64,000 bases of DNA, taken from the NCBI GenBank assembly GCA_964640655.1, contig CAZXFT010000016.1, positions 16,076-80,075 on the forward strand, read 5' to 3'. The position numbers and the translations under genes are program-made. Of the stretch, positions 8,671 through 17,827 are shown one piece after another (positions within the stretch are counted from its first letter, which is position 1; every line of letters begins with the position of its first letter). Under the pieces are notes generated by a model that had not been told where the DNA came from, searched no databases, and worked only from the letters and a program-made list of their open reading frames with translations. This DNA is from BJGO01 sp964640655 (lineage in GTDB: Bacteria > Bacteroidota > Bacteroidia > Chitinophagales > UBA10324).

Positions 8671-9612
8671 TTAATAACTGAAAACGGCACTTACCACATT
8701 ACCACTGCTGTTGGTCCAGGTAACCTTATAACCATAGGCACAAGCTAAGGTGCTGGGTTCTCCGCTTTGGTTTACACCAAGTGTTAGTTTAAAGTCGTTG
8801 TCCACAATTTTATATTCCACTTCTCCGGATGTAGGACGCCATAATCCGCAATAAGTATCAGAAACCCAAGGAGTATTAAAATTAATGGTGAAGTTGTAGT
8901 TATATCGATTAATGCCCCAACTGTCAACATTAGTCAAACCATTCATTGTGGTATCACCATCGGCAGTGAAGGTGATTTTAGTGCCAGTTGGAGTGTACTT
9001 CCAGGTGGTTAATTTGGCAGTATTCCAGGTAGCCTGAGAGTTGTCGTCGAAAGTAACCTGTATATTGTAAGCACGCTCTCGATACAGAAACTGAGATGTG
9101 CCCAATAAAAAGCCTAGCCAGTTATTCCCGTTTACATTCTGAAGAGTCTTTACACCATTAAGTTTAACTGATACATTATCCGATAGGCGTGTTACTTTAA
9201 AGTCTATGTAAGTAATAGTAAGAACAGCATTTATATCAGCCCATTTATTACCATTGGTTAACTGGACTTTGATTTTTCCACCGCGAGTGCGTGAAGGACT
9301 GAAACAGGGTGTAACACCGTCGAAGTTGAAGTATACTATTTTATTGGATAGTTCTGAACTGTCGATGGTGCATCCACATAAAGGACTACTGGCGATACCA
9401 TCTATACGACCACCCATTGTAGGAATATCGTTTAGTGCGTTGTTGATGTCGTTATCAATTTGATCACTTTCGGTTTTAATGGAATTAACATCTTTGTTAA
9501 ACTGTTGAGTTTCGTCATCAAGTTTATTGCTATTACGTTCTCGGTTACACGAAGTGAATGTGCTACCAGAAAATAGTAATGCAATGAATAGAATGATTGC
9601 AGAATTTTTCAT
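8671..9612 (-). CDS. Lipoprotein of an unrecognised family (copy 1)
   Basis: I do not recognise this 313-residue protein. It has a lipoprotein signal ending STFTSC, an Asn/Asp/Glu-rich helical stretch (about residues 25-65), then a beta-rich domain. Its closest visible relative is the gene at 16072. Both share a GG-x-IDG segment, a Cys-containing early strand, INAVLTITYIDFKVTRLSDN versus TVTINNLKITRLSDN, then LNGVKT/LNGIKT, DD-x-x-Q-x-x-WN, SWGINR/EWGITR, and a C-terminal Y-x-x-x-WTN. The pair probably folds alike and sits on the outer membrane. I start it at the ATG at 9612, nine codons inside the open frame, because the signal peptide begins there. Confidence 0.8.
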   Translation of the reverse strand: MKNSAIILFIALLFSGSTFTSCNRERNSNKLDDETQQFNKDVNSIKTESDQIDNDINNALNDIPTMGGRIDGIASSPLCGCTIDSSELSNKIVYFNFDGVTPCFSPSRTRGGKIKVQLTNGNKWADINAVLTITYIDFKVTRLSDNVSVKLNGVKTLQNVNGNNWLGFLLGTSQFLYRERAYNIQVTFDDNSQATWNTAKLTTWKYTPTGTKITFTADGDTTMNGLTNVDSWGINRYNYNFTINFNTPWVSDTYCGLWRPTSGEVEYKIVDNDFKLTLGVNQSGEPSTLACAYGYKVTWTNSSGNVVSAVFSY

Positions 9613-9772
9613 AAAAAAGATTTTATTATTTGTATTCAAAATTATACCAAAAAGAACCTGCAGTTACAATTGATCATATTTATATAATACAAGCTGATGG
9701 AGTGAACAGTATAATATCCTACTAAACCGACATTTAACCGATTGGTTCTTCTTATTTTCAAGTTATTCATAT

Positions 9773-9780
9773 TAAGTTTG
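9773..9780 (+). promoter_or_regulatory. Candidate -7 element for folE
   Basis: TAAGTTTG is a perfect TAnnTTTG match placed 42 bp before the folE ATG. I see no good TTTG at the expected -33 distance, so this is half a promoter match. Confidence 0.35.
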
Positions 9781-9822
9781 AACCTTCGAACACTTTCTGT
9801 GTTACAAATTGAAATAAAGATT

Positions 9823-10551
9823 ATGTCAAAACCAGTAAAAGGTGATGTGGAGTATGCTAAATCCACACTTCCGGAAGAAGAGAAAGTAGTCGTCCTAAAA
9901 AAAGTTACAGAAACAGAAGATGACCATGTTGGTACATCTGCTGATACCCCTTTAAGAGAAGATGCTTTTGACATTAGTAATGAAGAGAAAAAAGAACGGA
10001 TAGCTTTGCACTTCCGTGCAATAATGGAAACTTTAGGCTTAGACTTGAGCGACGATAGCCTGAATGGCACACCGGATCGTGTTGCCAAAATGTATGTTGA
10101 AGAGATTTTCAGTGGTTTAGATCCCAACAACAAACCACGCATTTCATTGTTCGAGAACAAATACAACTACAGGCATATGCTTGTGGAAAAGGACATCACT
10201 TTCCATTCTTTCTGCGAACATCATTTTGTACCTATCATAGGTAAAGCTCATGTAGCATACATGTCCGGCGGTAAGGTGATAGGTTTATCCAAGTTGAACC
10301 GCATTGTTCAATACTATGCTAAACGACCACAAGTGCAGGAACGCATGACTATTCAGATAGTAAACGAATTAAAAACTGTTTTAGAAACGGACAATGTTGC
10401 CGTTGTTGTTGATGCAGCGCATATGTGTGTGCAGTGCCGTGGCGTTCAGGATGTGAACAGTTCAACGGTTACTGCGGAGTACTGCGGTAAATTTCTCGAT
10501 CAAGATACAAAGCGTGAGTTCCTGCATCATTTACAGGCAAACATTTCTTAA
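9823..10551 (+). CDS. folE: GTP cyclohydrolase I
   Basis: FolE converts GTP to 7,8-dihydroneopterin triphosphate, the first step of folate (and related pterin) synthesis, as a cytoplasmic decamer. The 242-residue product carries the zinc ligands C131 and H134 (FCEHHFVPIIG) and C202 (HMCVQCRGVQD), and the family stretch NGTPDRVAKMYVEEIFSGLD. The N-terminal 50 residues are a charged extension. I start at the ATG at 9823; upstream frame to 9742 lacks a credible start. It is transcribed divergently from the lipoprotein gene and stands 66 bp ahead of the MarC-family gene. Confidence 0.96.
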   Translation: MSKPVKGDVEYAKSTLPEEEKVVVLKKVTETEDDHVGTSADTPLREDAFDISNEEKKERIALHFRAIMETLGLDLSDDSLNGTPDRVAKMYVEEIFSGLDPNNKPRISLFENKYNYRHMLVEKDITFHSFCEHHFVPIIGKAHVAYMSGGKVIGLSKLNRIVQYYAKRPQVQERMTIQIVNELKTVLETDNVAVVVDAAHMCVQCRGVQDVNSSTVTAEYCGKFLDQDTKREFLHHLQANIS

Positions 10552-10617
10552 TCCGGTAATCATTTTACGCAATTTTTCTTATTGTCTAACACATTATGTT
10601 AGCGGTAATTTTGTTGA

Positions 10618-11178
10618 ATGAATATTTCTTTTCAAGAGTTACTAACCGTTACCATGGTGCTATTTGCCGTTATTGATATAGTAGGTTCCATACCTGTGAT
10701 AATATCGCTAAAAGAAAAATCAGGAAGCATCAATCCCGAGCGTATTACTTTGGTTTCAGGCGCCATCATGCTCTTGTTTTTGTTCATTGGTCAGAGTGTG
10801 CTGGACTTAATTGGAATTGATGTTCAATCTTTTGCTGTTGCAGGTTCTTTTATTCTTTTTGTGATTTCATTAGAAATGCTTTTAGGTATTAAGATTTATA
10901 AAGAAGATAATTCCAAAACCACCAGTATAGTACCTATAGCCTTTCCGTTGATAGCCGGCGCAGGAACTTTAACCACGCTACTTTCCATTCGTTCTCAATA
11001 CGAATACTATATTATAGTTGCAGGTATATTAATCAATCTGATTTTTGTCTATGTGGTACTTTGCAATCTGTATCGCATTGAACATTTTCTTGGAAGTGGT
11101 GGCATTAATATACTGCGAAAAGTATTTGGAGTAATTCTGTTGGCTCTGGCTGTAAAGTTGTTTAAGGCAAACGTGTAA
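10618..11178 (+). CDS. MarC-family integral membrane protein
   Basis: The 186-residue protein has six hydrophobic segments and MarC/UPF0056 motifs: FAVIDIVGSIPVII near the N-terminus and IVPIAFPLIAGAGTLTTL in the middle. MarC proteins were once linked to multiple-antibiotic resistance, but that link was not upheld and the transported substrate is unknown. It is somewhat shorter than the usual 200-220 residues but intact at both ends. It follows folE on the same strand and could be cotranscribed. Confidence 0.88.
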   Translation: MNISFQELLTVTMVLFAVIDIVGSIPVIISLKEKSGSINPERITLVSGAIMLLFLFIGQSVLDLIGIDVQSFAVAGSFILFVISLEMLLGIKIYKEDNSKTTSIVPIAFPLIAGAGTLTTLLSIRSQYEYYIIVAGILINLIFVYVVLCNLYRIEHFLGSGGINILRKVFGVILLALAVKLFKANV

Positions 11179-11266
11179 ACCCCAATATTATACCATTCAT
11201 CTGAATATAATGGCTATTCGACGAGTATAGCATCTATCTGTATTCAGGACACGATACTTTTAGAAA

Positions 11267-12787
11267 ATGCTAAGAATTACTTCATTCCTACTCACTACAA
11301 TTATAGCTATACAGAGTTCAAGTGCTCAGCAATCTGCTGTTTATTTTCAGCAAAATACAGTAACTGGAATTTTGAAGTCGTGTGCTTACGAGAACAATTC
11401 AATACTTTTTACCAATGGTAAAGATGTAATGATTCAGGATGCTGAAGGAATTGTTCGTAACCACAATCATCTAAACATTAATGACGATGCGTTGATCAAG
11501 AATATCATTTCTGTTGATGGCAATGCTTATTTATTGTATCAGATTATTTCTAGTGGTAAAGTTCAGTTCGGAATAATTAAATTGAACAATGCATTAGAGA
11601 TAGAATGGTATAAGACAATGAGTGTAAGCCCCGGTTCCTTATCGGCATACTCAATGGCCGCAGATGAACATTCCATTTACATTGCCAATAATAATTGTAC
11701 TAACGGACTAACCATTACCAAGCTTAATCAAAGCGGAGAAATGGTTTGGAATAGAACTTATCATGTAGGTATAGGTACAATAGTTCCCGGTTATATCTTA
11801 CTTCAAAACGGTCAGTTAACAGTATATTCAAAACATACTTCCAGTTTATCAAATGCACTCATCGTAAGCACATTTAATGTAAACGGTAATCATATTAAAT
11901 CTGAGTCCTATGCACTAAGCAATTCTTTTTACATACGTAAAGTAGAGCAGTTGGAAAACAAATCACTCGTGTTAATCAACTACAATACCGGTGTTGTTTC
12001 ATCAGAGTTGGTTGAAATTACTACATCCTCTTACAAAGGTTATGTTATCAATGTTGCTTCTGCTTTACAACTCAACGACTTTGTTGTTTCAAACGATGAC
12101 ATTTATTTCTGCGGTAATATTTATGTGAATGCCGAAGAACACTTGAATGCGGTTTTATTGGGCTGCAAGAATTCAATGCAATCTTTATGGGCTAAACAAT
12201 TCAGTAGTACTTCGAATAATAATATGGGTTACGATGATGCACATTGTATAGTTAATTTAAACCAAACAATATGTGTCAACGGAATCAATGCCGACAAAGG
12301 ATTTACTTTCTCATACACAGAAGATCAAATGAAGTTTTGTTCTGAACAATCCATATATAGTGCTAGTATTCAAACTAATTCATACAACAAGAACAATTTC
12401 AACCTTAGCGAAGAAAGTACACCTACCTTCAACTTGCAAAATGTCATTTGCAGCTCAGTGCCTGTTCAACTTTCAGGCAATGATTTTTGTACTTATGAAA
12501 CTTTAGCTATAAATACTTCAGCAGAAGATATAAAACCATCAACTTCCGGGACATCACTGAACATCTATCCTAATCCGGCTCAGGATAATGTAACCTTAGA
12601 GTTCAATTCCTTGATGTCAACCTGTTATTGGGAATTGATCGATATTAATGGCAGAATGTTACATGGAGGGATGGGTGCTATGAAGAAATTGACATTCGGA
12701 GTAGACGAGCTCCCTGCAGGAGTATACATAATTCGTTGGGAATCTGGTGATCAGCGCGGAACAGAACGACTGGTTATCATGCATTAA
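11267..12787 (+). CDS. T9SS-secreted protein, tandem paralogue 1
   Basis: The 506-residue protein has a signal peptide (residues 1-20, ending SSAQQ), a repetitive beta-rich body of the kind seen in beta-propeller-like secreted proteins, and a type A T9SS sorting domain (IYPNPAQDNVTLEF, LPAGVYIIRWESG). The body aligns with the next gene: both have QSGEMVW/AAGEQVW, NIYVNAEEHLN/NIYINADQNIN, GYDDA and a late FC dipeptide. No enzymatic motif is visible. The start codon lies only a few bases after a TACTTTTA that resembles a -7 element, so the leader would be very short if that element is used. Confidence 0.85.
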   Translation: MLRITSFLLTTIIAIQSSSAQQSAVYFQQNTVTGILKSCAYENNSILFTNGKDVMIQDAEGIVRNHNHLNINDDALIKNIISVDGNAYLLYQIISSGKVQFGIIKLNNALEIEWYKTMSVSPGSLSAYSMAADEHSIYIANNNCTNGLTITKLNQSGEMVWNRTYHVGIGTIVPGYILLQNGQLTVYSKHTSSLSNALIVSTFNVNGNHIKSESYALSNSFYIRKVEQLENKSLVLINYNTGVVSSELVEITTSSYKGYVINVASALQLNDFVVSNDDIYFCGNIYVNAEEHLNAVLLGCKNSMQSLWAKQFSSTSNNNMGYDDAHCIVNLNQTICVNGINADKGFTFSYTEDQMKFCSEQSIYSASIQTNSYNKNNFNLSEESTPTFNLQNVICSSVPVQLSGNDFCTYETLAINTSAEDIKPSTSGTSLNIYPNPAQDNVTLEFNSLMSTCYWELIDINGRMLHGGMGAMKKLTFGVDELPAGVYIIRWESGDQRGTERLVIMH

Positions 12788-12890
12788 CAAACCTATTATT
12801 AGACCATAACTTTTACAATTTACTGTCGTAAGACGTCGAAATTTTTCGGCCAGGTGTGCCTTGTCGTTAAATGAAAAACCGATTTACGGC

Positions 12891-14558
12891 ATGAGCAAAT
12901 ATGTACAAAAGAACAGAAATACCTTACGAATAACACTGAGAAACCGACTCTTTCTGGGACTTGGTGCGGGTGTGGTATTATCCTCCCTGCTTATAGTTGC
13001 ATTAATCAACAACCGCGCACAAGAGGGTGATGAAGGAGAAAACATCAATACCTATACTTTAAACTTTCACGATGCTATATTTAAGAAAGTACTTCGCACC
13101 TTTGACAACAACTTTGTATTAACCGACGGCAAGAAGTTTATTAAAACCGATAGCAGCGGAGCAATTATCTGGAAGAAGCAAATAGAAACCAACTTCCCCG
13201 TTCTTATTCAATCATTCTGCGAGTTGAGCGACAAGGGTTTGGTAGCTGTTTGTCAGATGATTGGCGCAGATAATCATGCAAAAATCTATTTGGTAAAGAT
13301 TGACTCAGAAGGTAATTACAAATGGAGCAAAATGCTCAGCAAAGAATACTCTGAGTTTGCATACAGCATAGCTGCAGGAACAGACAACGACTTTTACTTA
13401 TGTGGAAGTGGATGCAGCACATCCAATTTCGTGTTAAAGATGAATGCTGCCGGGGAACAGGTTTGGGTTAAGGATTTAAAAGCAGGAATTACATTAGGCT
13501 CTGCACAGCGCATTGCATATCACAACGGTGAACTGATTATTTCAGGCAGGTTGGAAGGTAATGGAAATGCGGAGTTGTATCTTTTAAAAACAGATCTGAA
13601 TGGCAATCCTTTGCAGTCGCGTCGAGTGTCAATGACGAAGTCATTTACTACTCGTGTTCTTACATTCACTAACGATGGAGGATACATTATTGCAGGTAAT
13701 TACCTCAGTGCCGAAGGAAACGATAATCCATTCATTCTTAGAACTGATGTGAACATGAATCCTGTTTGGATGCGTTCATACGGTGCCGCAGGCATTGAAA
13801 CTATTAATGACATAGCCGTAACCTCAAATGATGATTTGTATATAGTTGGAAACATTTACATCAATGCAGACCAAAACATCAATATGCTTTTATTCAAAAC
13901 CAATGCTCTTGGAGATATACAATGGCAAATGCATGCCGGCAGCGAAGAACTGAATGGTGCCGGATACGATGATGCACTATCCATTGCATCTATCAATGAC
14001 AATGGATTTATTATCACCGGATTTTCCAATGGTGGCTTCATGACAAAAGTGGACAAGATGGGAAATGGATTCTGTTTTCAGCGTCTGCTGACACTCGATG
14101 TAAACGAAGTGCCATTATCCATGTTGAATGTTAGTTTTCAACAAAATATCATTCCTCAGTTCGATGAAGTTCCTATTACGCCGCAGTCAGCTACGCTCAA
14201 CATTGCCGCTCCCGACATTTGTTATGGTAACGCCAACTCAGGAAATAATAATAACAATAATAACGGTGGTGGAAATTCTACATCCAATCCAACTGTGACT
14301 TCACCAAACGTTGAAATCAATATTTATCCAAATCCGGGAAATGGACAGATTACTATAGAATTAAGTAAAGAGTTATCTGAGCCGGGTGTGATTAATGTTT
14401 ATGATATTTCCGGTAAACTGTTGTTGTCACATGATGTGCTACCGTATCAAGTAATACAAAAGTTTGATAACTCGAAATTACCCAATGGCAGTTATATTTT
14501 ACAGTTGTTCGACAGACAACAAGTACTTGTAAACAAAAAAATTATCATTCAACATTAA
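12891..14558 (+). CDS. T9SS-secreted protein, tandem paralogue 2
   Basis: The 555-residue protein is a paralogue of the preceding gene. Its body repeats short blocks such as AAGEQVWVKDL, DGGYIIAGNYL and DNGFIITGFSNGG, which recur at similar intervals and fit a beta-propeller. A low-complexity Asn/Gly linker (about residues 450-465) leads to a T9SS sorting domain (IYPNPGNGQITIEL, LPNGSYILQLFD). Unlike its neighbour it begins with a Lys/Arg-rich segment of about 20 residues before the hydrophobic stretch (LGLGAGVVLSSLLIVALI), so its export signal is long or an uncleaved anchor. I start at the ATG at 12891. Its stop shares TTAA with the convergent rimK stop. Confidence 0.82.
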   Translation: MSKYVQKNRNTLRITLRNRLFLGLGAGVVLSSLLIVALINNRAQEGDEGENINTYTLNFHDAIFKKVLRTFDNNFVLTDGKKFIKTDSSGAIIWKKQIETNFPVLIQSFCELSDKGLVAVCQMIGADNHAKIYLVKIDSEGNYKWSKMLSKEYSEFAYSIAAGTDNDFYLCGSGCSTSNFVLKMNAAGEQVWVKDLKAGITLGSAQRIAYHNGELIISGRLEGNGNAELYLLKTDLNGNPLQSRRVSMTKSFTTRVLTFTNDGGYIIAGNYLSAEGNDNPFILRTDVNMNPVWMRSYGAAGIETINDIAVTSNDDLYIVGNIYINADQNINMLLFKTNALGDIQWQMHAGSEELNGAGYDDALSIASINDNGFIITGFSNGGFMTKVDKMGNGFCFQRLLTLDVNEVPLSMLNVSFQQNIIPQFDEVPITPQSATLNIAAPDICYGNANSGNNNNNNNGGGNSTSNPTVTSPNVEINIYPNPGNGQITIELSKELSEPGVINVYDISGKLLLSHDVLPYQVIQKFDNSKLPNGSYILQLFDRQQVLVNKKIIIQH

Positions 14559-15460
14559 ACTCCAATAGAATCTTTCACGGTGGTTTTACCTGCCGAGCGT
14601 TCTATATAAGAGATAATTTCTCCGGCAATATCAACACCGGTTGCTGCTTCAATTCCTTTTAACCCGGGTGATGAGTTCACTTCAATGATGAGTGGGCCGC
14701 GTGTAGACTGTAACATATCCACTCCGGCAATTCTAAGACCTAATGCTTTGGCAGCTTGTATGGCAGCTTGTTCTTCTTCTTTAGTTAATTGAATGACATT
14801 TGCTGTGCCACCGCGATGAAGATTAGATCTGAAGTCGCCATCTTTACCGGTACGCATCATTGCACCCACGACACTACCATCAACAACCAAAGCTCTGATG
14901 TCGCTGCTCTTGGCTTCGGCAATAAACTCCTGTACCAGAATATTTATTTCCTGATTGTAAAATGCTTCGATGATAGACTTGGCGCTCATATATGTTTCGG
15001 CAAGAATAACTCCAATACCTTGTGTACCTTCTAAAAGTTTAATAACCAATGGTGCTCCTCCTACCTGTTCTATTAAATCGTCGACCTCACGTACGTGATC
15101 AGCAAAGGCTGTTTTAGGAATGCCAATGCCTTCGCGTGAAAGTAATTGCAGGCTGCGAAGTTTATCACGCGAACGAACTATTCCCTGTGACTCTGTGGCA
15201 CTGAATATATTCATCATTTCAAACTGCCGCACTATTGCTGTGCCATATGAAGTTACCGATGCCCCAATGCGAGGTATCACGGCATCGAAATGATCCAAAG
15301 CTTTACCCTGATAGCGAATACTCGGTTTACCTTTTTCGATGAGAACATAACACTTAGTGTGGTCAATAACATCAATGCTGTGACCATGTTTAACGGCTGT
15401 TTCCACTAAACGTCTGGTTGAGTATAATTTTGGATTTCTGGATAGTACAGCTAATCTCAT
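14555..15460 (-). CDS. rimK: RimK-family ATP-grasp glutamate ligase
   Basis: RimK adds glutamate residues to the C-terminus of ribosomal protein S6; relatives add them to other acceptors. The 301-residue protein is the usual length and has an N-terminal preATP-grasp domain (LAVLSRNPKLYSTRRLVE), then the ATP-grasp fold: GGAPLVIKLLEGTQGIGVIL, the LVQEFI strand, and the metal-binding segment IIEVNSSPGLKGIE. It is coupled to the upstream retropepsin-like gene by an ATGA overlap at 15457-15460. That pairing of a RimK ligase with an ATP-dependent zinc protease-like protein is familiar from other bacteria. The acceptor here cannot be read from sequence. Confidence 0.92.
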   Translation of the reverse strand: MRLAVLSRNPKLYSTRRLVETAVKHGHSIDVIDHTKCYVLIEKGKPSIRYQGKALDHFDAVIPRIGASVTSYGTAIVRQFEMMNIFSATESQGIVRSRDKLRSLQLLSREGIGIPKTAFADHVREVDDLIEQVGGAPLVIKLLEGTQGIGVILAETYMSAKSIIEAFYNQEINILVQEFIAEAKSSDIRALVVDGSVVGAMMRTGKDGDFRSNLHRGGTANVIQLTKEEEQAAIQAAKALGLRIAGVDMLQSTRGPLIIEVNSSPGLKGIEAATGVDIAGEIISYIERSAGKTTVKDSIGV

Positions 15461-15900
15461 TTCTTTTTGTTCTTTAATTTTTTCTTGTAAGAAAGGTTGT
15501 GCTTACTCACATCCACTACAAAATGATCCATCAATAAACGACGACCAATGAGCATAGGATACTTCATCGTTGAACGGTCGGATAGGGCTAGGTTAATGAT
15601 AAAATCTTTCCCAAACATTCTCAGAGTAGTTTGAACCATGCAGCGGTGTTCAACCTGACCGAAAGAGCTTTTTATTGTTTTATAAAGCAATACCGGTGCT
15701 TCGTGTTTTTTCTCCTCATCGTCGTATAAAGTGAAGCGTACCCAGGGATGTCCTTCTTTTTGAAATATCTTCATGTTTAAACAATGAATAACGCAACTGT
15801 ATGCGCCGGTGTCAATTTTCACATCAATGTCTGTTAGACCTAAATCAGGAAGATCCACACGGTCGCGACGGCCTATAGTGAGTTTCTTTTTTATAGCCAT
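15457..15900 (-). CDS. RimK-associated retropepsin-like aspartyl protease-like protein
   Basis: The 147-residue protein belongs to the family often annotated as putative ATP-dependent zinc protease (RimB-like). It has IGRRDRVDLPDLG at the start and D30-T-G-A, the aspartic-protease-type motif, in VKIDTGAYSCVI. Later come RCMVQTTL and YPMLIGRRLL, all typical of the family. In proteobacteria a relative trims or acts with RimK-made glutamate tails, and the overlap with the ligase gene supports a joint role. I start at the ATG at 15900; the frame stays open upstream to 16002 but adds only a hydrophobic segment that other members lack. Confidence 0.85.
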   Translation of the reverse strand: MAIKKKLTIGRRDRVDLPDLGLTDIDVKIDTGAYSCVIHCLNMKIFQKEGHPWVRFTLYDDEEKKHEAPVLLYKTIKSSFGQVEHRCMVQTTLRMFGKDFIINLALSDRSTMKYPMLIGRRLLMDHFVVDVSKHNLSYKKKLKNKKK

Positions 15901-16071
15901 GTATTTAACAGTGTCGAAAAGTACAGAGTAATGTGGACTATGAATATTATTTGTTAGGGTAATAAATATCAGAAAATTGATAATCAGTAATATTGAGGTC
16001 AATATTTTTTTTCAATAGGATTAAACTTTATGGAGGTGTCTCATATCATAGTTAGCAAAATGACAATATTT

Positions 16072-17001
16072 ATGTTAAAAATCACAAAATTAGCTTTGCT
16101 GACTGTGGTAATTGCCACAGTGGTATTAACCTCATGTCGCCGCGACCGCGATAATTTAGAAACTTATAAGTCTATGTTTGGTTTGCACTCTGACGATAAT
16201 GCCAGAGTGAGCAATGAACTGGATTTGGTGGCCAGCGATGCCTCGAATACCATATCCGCGGCTCCCATAATGAGTGGGGGCAAAATAGACGGACTCGGTG
16301 ACTTATGTGATGCTATCGTTACGTATGATACACTTGGAGATAACCGACAAGTAACCATAAACTATAATGGCACTAATTGCCAAGGCAATCGCTCTCGTGT
16401 GGGTACCGTGATTATCACTATTCCATTAGGCACTTTATGGAATCAAGCGGGTTCAATTGCCACCGTTACCATAAACAACCTGAAAATTACCAGACTGAGC
16501 GATAACAAATCCATCACATTGAATGGTATAAAAACCATTACAAATGTGAGTGGTGGTCTGGTACAGAACCTTTCTTCATTAAGCAGCATTACTCATACCG
16601 TAAGCAGTACCAATATGTCAATAGCCTTTGATGATGGTACACAGAGGTTATGGAATATTGCACGTCAACGTGTTTTCACATACAACAACGGAATAGTTTT
16701 AACAATAACAGGAACACATAGTGAAAACGGCGTTGTTGGCATAGCCGAATGGGGTATTACCAGAAATGGTTCTGAGTTTATTGCTCAAATAACTCAGCCT
16801 CTAGTTATTCGTCAGGATTGTGATTTTCGTCTTACATCAGGACAGAAGGTATTTACCCGTCTGGAGAAGACAGTTACTGTTTCCTTTGGTTTAGATGGTG
16901 ATGGCAATCCAACAACCTGTCCCGGAAGCGGTAATTATTACCTCAAAGCAGAGTGGACCAATGCTCAAGGAGAAATACAGTCTGTGATTAAACCATATTG
17001 A
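16072..17001 (+). CDS. Lipoprotein of an unrecognised family (copy 2)
   Basis: This 309-residue protein is a paralogue of the gene at 8671-9612. It has a lipoprotein signal ending VVLTSC, a short charged region, then the shared beta-rich domain: GGKIDGLGDLC, LKITRLSDNKSITLNGIKT, DDGTQRLWN, EWGITRNG and a final AEWTNAQGE. Two Cys residues of the paralogue (one near the start of the domain, one near the end) have counterparts here, hinting at a conserved disulfide. Function is unknown. I start at the ATG at 16072, where the signal peptide begins; the open frame extends to 16030. A strong terminator follows. Confidence 0.8.
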   Translation: MLKITKLALLTVVIATVVLTSCRRDRDNLETYKSMFGLHSDDNARVSNELDLVASDASNTISAAPIMSGGKIDGLGDLCDAIVTYDTLGDNRQVTINYNGTNCQGNRSRVGTVIITIPLGTLWNQAGSIATVTINNLKITRLSDNKSITLNGIKTITNVSGGLVQNLSSLSSITHTVSSTNMSIAFDDGTQRLWNIARQRVFTYNNGIVLTITGTHSENGVVGIAEWGITRNGSEFIAQITQPLVIRQDCDFRLTSGQKVFTRLEKTVTVSFGLDGDGNPTTCPGSGNYYLKAEWTNAQGEIQSVIKPY

Positions 17002-17017
17002 TTTTTATAAGAAGGGT

Positions 17018-17053
17018 AAAAAAAGCTCGTCAGGTTTGGCGGGCTTTTTTATT
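17018..17053 (+). terminator. Rho-independent terminator of the lipoprotein gene
   Basis: Arms 17024-17031 and 17038-17045 pair over 8 positions (two G-U pairs) with a 6-nt loop, followed by a run of six T. It lies 22 bp past the stop at 17001. Confidence 0.88.
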
Positions 17054-17195
17054 TTAATCTCAATAAAAAACATATTGGTTTATTGGATGAAATTTAATTG
17101 TATTAATTAATGAGATAGTATCCTGAAAGTTATTTGATGAAGATGAAAGTGTTATAGTAATTGAAATAAGTCTACACAATACCATTGCAACACAT

Positions 17196-17603
17196 TTAGG
17201 GCTCTTTGTTATTGTAGTTTCTCAATATAAGAGCACAGAGTATAAGTAAGAAACCTATGCTGAACATGATGTAATGCAAAGGATTAAAATTCTTTACCAT
17301 ACATACCTGAACTGCGATCCATACGCAAAGAAGTATGCCTTGTAATAATATCCATAATTCATAATCTCTTTTATTAAGATAAGTATAAGTCGCAGTTGCC
17401 AGATTCAAAAAGCCATTGATGATAAGTAGTACAGTACCTGGAATCAGAAATGTGGAGAAAGGGGAATGTTCTAAATATGTTGTTGTCAAGCCCATCTTAA
17501 CGCCACCTGGGTCTATGATGAATAGTATTCCTGCAATTATGGCATTTATGCCTGTGAACAGGAGTAAGGTTATTGAGAGTATTCTACAGGCTTTTGTTTT
17601 CAT
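17196..17603 (-). CDS. Small four-helix membrane protein of unknown function
   Basis: The 135-residue protein has four predicted transmembrane helices (about 7-29, 49-70, 82-102 and 107-126), short loops and a basic C-terminus. IIDPGGVKMGL and FLIPGTVLLIINGFLNL recall a loose group of uncharacterised Bacteroidota membrane proteins, but I cannot name a family with confidence. It stands alone, between the terminator at 17018 and the stop of the larger leftward gene at 17828. The 224 bp upstream of its start contain no other gene that I can support. Confidence 0.65.
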   Translation of the reverse strand: MKTKACRILSITLLLFTGINAIIAGILFIIDPGGVKMGLTTTYLEHSPFSTFLIPGTVLLIINGFLNLATATYTYLNKRDYELWILLQGILLCVWIAVQVCMVKNFNPLHYIMFSIGFLLILCALILRNYNNKEP

Positions 17604-17827
17604 GAGATGATTATTTAGTTTATTTTGAAGGCTTTCATCAATCTTTGATAGACTGCATCCTCTTTACCATGAACCAGACCAACCTAATAGATGCCCAGTA
17701 ATGAGGCTGTGAAATTCTCTCACTTTTATTTATGTAAACAATGTCTAATCAAATCTTTGCATAAGCACTGTGCATATGTTTGAAATTTTTGTTTAAAATT
17801 CAGCGCACCAATGCCCGACAGAACTCA

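Noticed and set aside
9642..10166. A 174-codon leftward open frame over the start of folE
   Set aside because: It is Ser-rich antisense sequence of folE with no motif or signal; folE is certain.
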